From contig CANNLO010000140.1 in NCBI GenBank assembly GCA_947505055.1, positions 1-11,276 of the forward strand: 11,276 bases of DNA. Reading direction: 5' to 3'. The notes beneath the pieces are model-generated. The model was not told where the DNA came from and made no database searches. It saw only the letters and a program-made list of their open reading frames with translations. The stretch is from Methylococcaceae bacterium (GTDB taxonomy: Bacteria; Pseudomonadota; Gammaproteobacteria; Methylococcales; Methylomonadaceae). Of the stretch, positions 7,112-11,276 are shown piece after piece (the first letter of the stretch is position 1; the number at the start of each line of letters is the position of its first letter). Position numbers and translations under genes: made by a program.

Positions 7112-7136
7112 TTTCCAACGATAATTCTTACATTGC

Positions 7137-8054
7137 CTAATTCCTGTTATAAATTTTGGCATTCAAATCAAAGCCTATCAAGATGATCAGGCAGTTAAAT
7201 TCCAGCCATAACATCACGACCATGATAGTGCCGATACTGCCATAGACTTTATTGTAAGTGGAAAAATTGTTGACGTAATAGTTAAACAGCAGCGAAGCCA
7301 GGATAGATAAAATAGTCGCCAATAAGGCGCCCGGGTTAATTAATTTGTAATTAGCTGACTTAACCGGACCAAAATAATACAGCAGTGATATTGCGCTATA
7401 GAGTAACAGAACTGCAATTAGCCATTTCGCCAATATCAACAACAATATTTCACCCAAATCGCTGATTAGCAAGTTATGAGCGATGGCGTATCTTATGGAT
7501 ACCTCGCTGAATATAATCAGTAAGGAAGCGGTTAGTAGCAGCAGTAAAAGTGCTACAAACAAAAACAGTGAAACAGCTCTTTGCTTGAAAAATGTTCGGG
7601 TTTCATTGATATGTATGGACTGATTAAAAGCGTCCATCAGCGCATTAATACCATTAGTAGAAAGATAAAGTGTTACAAAAAAGCCAAAGGACAATAAGCC
7701 GTTATGCTGGGTTTTGACCAAATCATTGATCGTCGCAACTGCTGCCTGATAAGCGTTTTCAGGTAACAATGTATGGAGTTCGTTGAGCAAGTGCTGATGA
7801 AAATTGGCGACGGGCAAGTACGGAATGAGTGAAAAAACAAAGATAATAGCTGGAAATAGCGCCAAAAAAAAAGTAAAAGCAACCGAAGCTGCCCGTATGG
7901 TAATCGCGCTTTGTCTGATTTCTATGAAAAAAAAATACCCTAGGTCATAGATCGAAAGCTTGTCAAAGCCGGGTGGACGTATGGCTTTGGAGGCATTGAT
8001 CGGCTTTTGCAGAGCTCTTATCAGGCGGTTTTGTGATGTGTTAGTCGTCATCAT
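7137..8054 (-). CDS. YihY/BrkB family inner-membrane protein
   Basis: The 305-residue protein belongs to the YihY/virulence factor BrkB family (UPF0761), long misnamed ribonuclease BN. Its function is not established; roles in transport or envelope homeostasis have been suggested. A short cytoplasmic N-terminus precedes about six hydrophobic segments (roughly 56-80, 117-136, 160-183, 203-229, 241-260 and 274-296). The family signature is the C-terminal YNKVYGSIGTIMVVMLWLEF (267-286) followed by GFDLNAKIY (294-302). A TTG at 8090 could give a 12-residue longer product, but it has no ribosome binding site. The ATG at 8054 has AAGAG seven bases upstream, so I chose it. It is convergent with the fds operon and separated from the downstream row by a long intergenic region, so it is probably transcribed alone. 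Confidence 0.88.
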   Translation of the reverse strand: MMTTNTSQNRLIRALQKPINASKAIRPPGFDKLSIYDLGYFFFIEIRQSAITIRAASVAFTFFLALFPAIIFVFSLIPYLPVANFHQHLLNELHTLLPENAYQAAVATINDLVKTQHNGLLSFGFFVTLYLSTNGINALMDAFNQSIHINETRTFFKQRAVSLFLFVALLLLLLTASLLIIFSEVSIRYAIAHNLLISDLGEILLLILAKWLIAVLLLYSAISLLYYFGPVKSANYKLINPGALLATILSILASLLFNYYVNNFSTYNKVYGSIGTIMVVMLWLEFNCLIILIGFDLNAKIYNRN

Positions 8055-8294
8055 TAGCGGACTCTTGCTGAAAAACTTTACTCTATTCAAGTTAAAGGGC
8101 TGGGCATTTAGGCTGCCAGTACTGTAATAACAGGCTTTGGCACGAATTTCAATATAAATGATTCGGAAACAAAATTTAAGCTGTCCACTATAAAATATTT
8201 TGTCTTTTCTTTAGTCTTCCTAGTAATATCACTCCTGTAAGCAGTTTAGTATTAAAACTATTGGTGGTGAGTGAAACCAGTGACTGGCCTTATA

Positions 8295-8311
8295 AAGAGA
8301 CAAGCTCTCTT
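8295..8311. repeat. Short hairpin in the leader of the acidic-protein gene
   Basis: AAGAGA (8295-8300) and TCTCTT (8306-8311) pair perfectly around a five-base loop. No T-run follows, so it is not a terminator. It may fold in the leader RNA of the gene starting at 8379 or be chance. Confidence 0.3.
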
Positions 8312-8344
8312 GAAAGGACGTTATCTCAGTGAGGTCATTCATTA

Positions 8345-8358
8345 CCGAAATATTTCGG
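8345..8358. promoter_or_regulatory. Perfect 14-bp palindrome, candidate operator
   Basis: CCGAAATATTTCGG at 8345-8358 is fully self-complementary and ends 20 bases before the ATG at 8379. A compact even palindrome in this place fits an operator for a dimeric repressor, or a small RNA hairpin just upstream of the ribosome binding site at 8368-8371. The likely regulator cannot be named from this sequence. Confidence 0.4.
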
Positions 8359-8378
8359 ACAAACATTGAGGTATCATC

Positions 8379-8681
8379 ATGACAACAATAACAGATCCCA
8401 TTATCGGTAGTTGGTACAAGGATGTAGAAAACAATCTTAAGTTTAAAGTCGTCGCCATTGAAGAAAGCGATGATGCTATTGAAGTGCAGTATTTTAACGG
8501 CGATATTGGAGAATATGACCATGATAGCTGGTATAACTCAACCTTTGACTATATCGAAGATCCCGAAGATTGGAGTGCGCCTTTTGACGATATTGAAACC
8601 GATGACCTCGGTTACACAGATACTGACGAGCATAAGCCCAATCCTGAAGATATGGATATTGAAGATTATTTGGATGTTTAG
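8379..8681 (+). CDS. Very acidic small protein, resembles DUF6763
   Basis: The 100-residue cytoplasmic protein has no signal peptide or membrane segment. The N-terminal half, from DPIIGSWYKDVENNLKFKVV (6-25) to about residue 56, looks like a small beta-rich domain, with IEVQYFNGDIGEYDHDSWY (34-52). The second half is dominated by Asp and Glu (for example EDPEDWSAPFDDIETDD, 60-76) and ends in EDMDIEDYLDV, giving a very low predicted pI. From memory this matches gammaproteobacterial proteins annotated DUF6763, function unknown. The ATG at 8379 has GAGG seven bases upstream. Its TAG stop overlaps the ribosome binding site of the next gene, 11 bases away, so the two are probably co-translated. 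An acidic partner or DNA-mimic role is possible but not shown. Confidence 0.8.
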   Translation: MTTITDPIIGSWYKDVENNLKFKVVAIEESDDAIEVQYFNGDIGEYDHDSWYNSTFDYIEDPEDWSAPFDDIETDDLGYTDTDEHKPNPEDMDIEDYLDV

Positions 8682-8692
8682 GAAGCTATGAT

Positions 8693-9535
8693 ATGAAAAT
8701 GCGTTCCCAGGAATTTCTGGACTGGAAATCAAAACGGATTACCTTGTTGGCTATGTCGGGTGCTGGTAAAACTACGCTGGCCAATAAGTTACCGAAAGCC
8801 AACTGGTATCATTATTCTGGTGATTACCGGATAGGCACTAAATATCTGGAAGAACCGATTCTGGACAATATTAAACGCCAGGCCATGTTGATTCCCTTTT
8901 TGCGTGAGTTGTTGCTGTCTGATTCGATTTGTATTTCCAATAAAATAACTGTCGATAACTTGACGCCAGTTTCCAGCTTTCTGGGCAAACTTGGCAATCC
9001 TGAGTTGGGTGGGCTTTCTTTGGCGGAATTCAAACGCCGACAAAAACTGCATCATCTTGCCGAGATTGCCGCCATGAGTGATGTCCCCGACTTTATCCAT
9101 AAAGCTGAGGATATTTATGGCTATCATCATTTTATCAACGATGCGGGCGGCAGTGTTTGCGAGTTGGATTGTTCCGAGACATTGGAAACCTTGGCGCAGA
9201 ATACGTTGATTATTTACATAAAAATACCTCCTGCGATGGAGCAAACCATTATTGAGCGTGCCAAGTCAGATCCTAAACCGCTTTATTATCGGGAAGCGTT
9301 TCTTGATGAAAAACTTGCTGAATTCCTGAAGCTTAATAATTATGCGTCTACCGATGTCATGCCACCTGATGAATTTGTAACCTGGGTGTTTCCGGAATTA
9401 TTTAAATCCCGTTTGCCACATTATCAGGCAATCGCCGATCAATATGGCTACACCGTTGATGCTACTGATGTCGCAACAGTGAAAACCGAAGATGACTTTA
9501 ATCAGCTTATCGCTGCTGCACTGGAATCTCAATAA
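8693..9535 (+). CDS. Uncharacterised P-loop ATPase/kinase-like protein
   Basis: The 280-residue protein has a Walker A motif in ITLLAMSGAGKTTLANKLP (Ala20 to Thr27, with Lys26 and Thr27 as the expected phosphate and Mg ligands). A hydrophobic strand followed by HHFINDAGGSVCEL (145-158) may supply the Walker B-like Asp150. LIIYIKIP (172-179) looks like a later core strand. Arg189 and Arg200 in a region ending PLYYREAFLDE could form a lid, as in small-molecule kinases. WYHYSGDYRIGTKYLEE (38-54) is another distinctive stretch, perhaps substrate-binding. The family resembles proteins annotated only as ATPase, and I cannot name a substrate. GGAAG at 8681-8685 is seven bases before the ATG at 8693, which decides the start over 8699. 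It follows the acidic-protein gene by 11 bases and precedes metA by 21, so one transcript is likely. Confidence 0.82.
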   Translation: MKMRSQEFLDWKSKRITLLAMSGAGKTTLANKLPKANWYHYSGDYRIGTKYLEEPILDNIKRQAMLIPFLRELLLSDSICISNKITVDNLTPVSSFLGKLGNPELGGLSLAEFKRRQKLHHLAEIAAMSDVPDFIHKAEDIYGYHHFINDAGGSVCELDCSETLETLAQNTLIIYIKIPPAMEQTIIERAKSDPKPLYYREAFLDEKLAEFLKLNNYASTDVMPPDEFVTWVFPELFKSRLPHYQAIADQYGYTVDATDVATVKTEDDFNQLIAAALESQ

Positions 9536-9556
9536 TCTTATGGATAAAATTCAACT

Positions 9557-10621
9557 ATGCCTTTAGTTGCTCATACTGATTTACCGACCTTTCAGCGTTT
9601 GCGCGAAGAGGGCGAAGAAGTATTAAATCCGGAGCGCGCCAGTAATCAGGATATTCGGGAAATGCACATCGGTCTGCTTAATATGATGCCCGATGCGGCC
9701 CTTGAAGCCACAGAGAGACAGTTTTTTCGCTTGGTGGGTGCCTGTAATCAAATCGTTCAATTTCATGTGCATCCCTTTACGATTGAAGGTATGAAAAGAA
9801 GCCCCGAAACCCAGGCACATATCGCTAAATATTATGAATCGTTCGAGCAAATCAAACATGACGGACTGGACGCACTAATCATTAGCGGCGCTAATGTGAG
9901 TCATCCCAAGTTGTCCGAAGAAGATTTTTGGAAGCCGTTGGCCGAAGTATTTTTCTGGGCGAAGGAAAACGTCACATCCGTGTTATGTTCTTGTTTAGCA
10001 ACGCATGCCATTATTCAATATTGTTACGGTATTGAACGGACTCGTTTACCAGGCAAACGTTGGGGGGTTTTTTCGCATAAATTGACCGACCGCAGCCATC
10101 CTTTGGTCGCAGAAATCAATACCCGTTTTGATGCGCCTCATTCCCGATTTAATGAGATCTTTCAGAGTGATATGGAATTGCATGGACTTAAAGTGCTGGC
10201 GGCCAGCAAAGAAGCAGGTGTGCATCTTGCGGTCAGTCCCGATGGCTTTAGGATTGTTTTTTTTCAGGGGCATCCGGAATATGACGATATTAGTTTGTTA
10301 AAAGAATACAAGCGCGAAGTTTTACGCTTCTATCGCGCTGAAATTAATGACTATCCGCCATTTCCCGAACATTATTTTGATTCCGAAGTTCAGCAAGTTT
10401 TACTGGTTTATGAACAGCATGTCAGAGCAGCGAAACAGAACGGCGAGCGTCTGGCAGATTTTCCTGAAGACCAAATTCTTGAGCATATCGACAACACTTG
10501 GAGCGATACGGCAAAAGCGGTGTTTAATAATTGGCTGGGTAAAATTTATCAGCTGACCCATCAGGAGCGGGGACTGCCTTTTATGGAGGGCGTAGATCCA
10601 GAAAATCCGTTGGGGTTTTAG
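9557..10621 (+). CDS. metA: Homoserine O-acyltransferase, MetA family (probably succinyltransferase)
   Basis: The 354-residue protein acylates the hydroxyl of L-homoserine in the first committed step of methionine synthesis. The glutamine amidotransferase-like fold is shown by HIGLLNMMPDAALEATERQF (37-56), HDGLDALIISGANV (101-114), the nucleophile Cys146 in SCLATHA and the His239/Glu241 pair in QGHPEYD (237-243), corresponding to Cys142, His235 and Glu237 of E. coli MetA. The protein is longer than the roughly 310 residues of E. coli MetA, with an extended C-terminus. By an ungapped comparison from memory, Ser115 occupies the position (Gly111 in E. coli) where Glu marks acetyl-CoA users. The choice of succinyl- or acetyl-CoA is therefore open. 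The ribosome binding site is weak (GGAT around 9542). The next gene starts immediately after the stop. Confidence 0.92.
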   Translation: MPLVAHTDLPTFQRLREEGEEVLNPERASNQDIREMHIGLLNMMPDAALEATERQFFRLVGACNQIVQFHVHPFTIEGMKRSPETQAHIAKYYESFEQIKHDGLDALIISGANVSHPKLSEEDFWKPLAEVFFWAKENVTSVLCSCLATHAIIQYCYGIERTRLPGKRWGVFSHKLTDRSHPLVAEINTRFDAPHSRFNEIFQSDMELHGLKVLAASKEAGVHLAVSPDGFRIVFFQGHPEYDDISLLKEYKREVLRFYRAEINDYPPFPEHYFDSEVQQVLLVYEQHVRAAKQNGERLADFPEDQILEHIDNTWSDTAKAVFNNWLGKIYQLTHQERGLPFMEGVDPENPLGF

Positions 10622-11089
10622 ATGCACGAGGTGTTTTTACAGCAGGCCATAGATCTGGCCCTGGAAAATGCCCAATCAGGGCAGGGCGGTCCTTATGGGG
10701 CCGTTATCGTAAGAGATAATCAACTGATTGCCGCGAGTGGCAATAAAGTCACCAGTGAAATTGATCCGACCGCTCATGCGGAAGTCATGGCTATCAGACT
10801 GGCTTGTAAACAACTTAATACGTTTCAGCTTCAGGATTGCATACTCTATTCCAGTTGCGAACCTTGTCCAATGTGTTTGGGTGCGATTTATTGGGCGAGG
10901 CTTGCAAAAGTTTATTTTGCCTGTAGTCGTCATGATGCCGCGGCCGCCAACTTTGACGACAGCTTCATTTACGATGAGATTTCAGTTTTACCGCATCAAC
11001 GTCAAATTACAATGCTGTATGTAAATCTACCTACTGCGATGCAACCGTTTGATCTTTGGAAGCTTAAAACTGACAAGATTGTTTATTGA
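10622..11089 (+). CDS. guaD: Guanine deaminase-like cytidine/purine deaminase family protein
   Basis: The 155-residue protein is a zinc-dependent CDA-fold deaminase. It has GGPYGAVIV (22-30), the HAE site with zinc ligand His52 and proton-shuttle Glu54 in PTAHAEVMAIR, and the SCEPCPMCLGAIYWAR stretch (78-93) with zinc ligands Cys82 and Cys85. FDDSFIYDEI (111-120) closely resembles Bacillus subtilis guanine deaminase GuaD, as do the length and the C-terminal Tyr155. GuaD converts guanine to xanthine and ammonia for purine salvage. A tRNA adenosine deaminase (TadA) shares the zinc motifs but usually lacks the FDDSFIY segment, so GuaD is preferred. The ATG at 10622 directly follows the metA stop, with a GGGG stretch (10611-10614) within metA as a possible ribosome binding site, implying coupling to metA. 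Confidence 0.87.
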   Translation: MHEVFLQQAIDLALENAQSGQGGPYGAVIVRDNQLIAASGNKVTSEIDPTAHAEVMAIRLACKQLNTFQLQDCILYSSCEPCPMCLGAIYWARLAKVYFACSRHDAAAANFDDSFIYDEISVLPHQRQITMLYVNLPTAMQPFDLWKLKTDKIVY

Positions 11090-11136
11090 TGTGTCAAAGT
11101 TAAAGTTAGATAAATGAAAATTATATTTTGGAATCC

Positions 11137-11181
11137 GCTTTCAAACTGATCGCCTCGCTCCAAGCGAAAGCTAACAGTTAG
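11137..11181. repeat. Cluster of small inverted repeats downstream of guaD
   Basis: GCTTTC (near 11137-11142) pairs with GAAAGC (11166-11171). Inside it TCGCT (11155-11159) and AGCGA (11163-11167) form a tight three-base-loop hairpin that competes for shared bases. CTAACAGTTAG (11171-11181) is an odd-length palindrome. The place, about 50-90 bases after the guaD stop, suits a transcription end, but no T-run follows. The remaining sequence to 11276 shows nothing I can name. Confidence 0.3.
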
Positions 11182-11276
11182 TACGGGTCGAGTTTCACAG
11201 CTATCCTGAGACAAGCAACAACTCACGCTGCCACCTTCTCTGGTTGATATATAGCTCCACTCACGGCTAACCCAGC

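Larger units (their letters stand above)
8055..8378. other. Divergent intergenic region between yihY and the acidic-protein gene
   Basis: No gene is seen in these 324 bases. AAGAG (plus-strand CTCTT at 8062-8066) is the yihY ribosome binding site. A small stem-loop with outer arms TGCCA/TGGCA (8114-8118, 8138-8142) and inner arms CTGT/ACAG follows. AAGAGA/TCTCTT form a 6-bp hairpin at 8295-8311. A perfect 14-bp palindrome lies at 8345-8358, and GAGG (8368-8371) precedes the ATG at 8379. Both genes' promoters must lie here, but no hexamer pair was convincing. Confidence 0.75.

Noticed and set aside
8055..8090. A longer YihY starting at the TTG at 8090.
   Set aside because: No ribosome binding site precedes it, whereas the ATG at 8054 has AAGAG at good spacing.
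8138..8154. TTGGCACGA matches the -24 element of a sigma54 promoter.
   Set aside because: The GC dinucleotide required at -12 is absent at the correct spacing (TTTCAAT is found instead).
8378..8691. A plus-strand open frame at 8458-8691 and minus-strand frames across the acidic-protein gene.
   Set aside because: They are shadows of the acidic-protein gene, which has a good ribosome binding site and a family-like sequence.
1..11276. CRISPR array, tRNA or rRNA genes, toxin-antitoxin or phage-defence modules.
   Set aside because: No regularly spaced repeats, cloverleaf sequences or recognised defence motifs were seen on either strand.

Overview
The window looks like part of a gammaproteobacterial chromosome. 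A methanotroph or other methylotroph (order Methylococcales or a relative) fits best. The main reason is a complete operon for an NAD+-dependent, molybdenum-containing formate dehydrogenase (FDH), the last step of C1 oxidation to CO2. Moderate base composition (by eye), a REP-like palindrome and the neighbouring housekeeping genes fit this too. The lineage is an inference; no rRNA or other phylogenetic marker is present.

Layout. Positions 1-108 (minus strand) hold the first 36 codons of mobA, which makes the guanine dinucleotide form of molybdenum cofactor. A small secreted lipoprotein of unknown function is read divergently (294-680). A 311-base non-coding stretch follows, with an inverted repeat, A-tract direct repeats, a good extended -10 promoter and a leader able to form alternative stem-loops. 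From 992 to 7044 lies the operon fdsG-fdsB-fdsA-fdsC(fdhD)-fdsD. Its genes overlap by 4 to 8 bases, except at fdsB/fdsA, where a 79-base nested palindrome of REP/MITE type sits in the gap. A stem-loop at 7064-7111 separates fdsD from the convergent yihY (minus strand, 7137-8054), an inner-membrane protein of the YihY/BrkB family.

A second non-coding stretch (8055-8378) carries small hairpins and a perfect 14-bp palindrome. It leads into a tight plus-strand row: a very acidic 100-residue protein (resembling DUF6763), an uncharacterised P-loop kinase-like protein, metA (homoserine O-acyltransferase, methionine synthesis) and a guanine deaminase-like gene. The last 187 bases hold only small inverted repeats.

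How the genes work together. FdsA (bis-MGD plus Fe-S clusters) oxidises formate. Electrons pass to FdsB/FdsG (FMN, Fe-S), which reduce NAD+. FdsC/FdhD and FdsD serve cofactor sulfuration and maturation. MobA, encoded just upstream on the other strand, supplies the guanylated cofactor. The 8.4-11.1 kb group has no obvious metabolic link to FDH. Its two uncharacterised leading genes are translationally close to each other and to metA, so a shared transcript is plausible.

I found no clear new multi-gene defence or mobile system. The most interesting items are the palindromic element inside the fds operon, the layered dyads in the fds promoter/leader, and the acidic-protein/P-loop pair upstream of metA.
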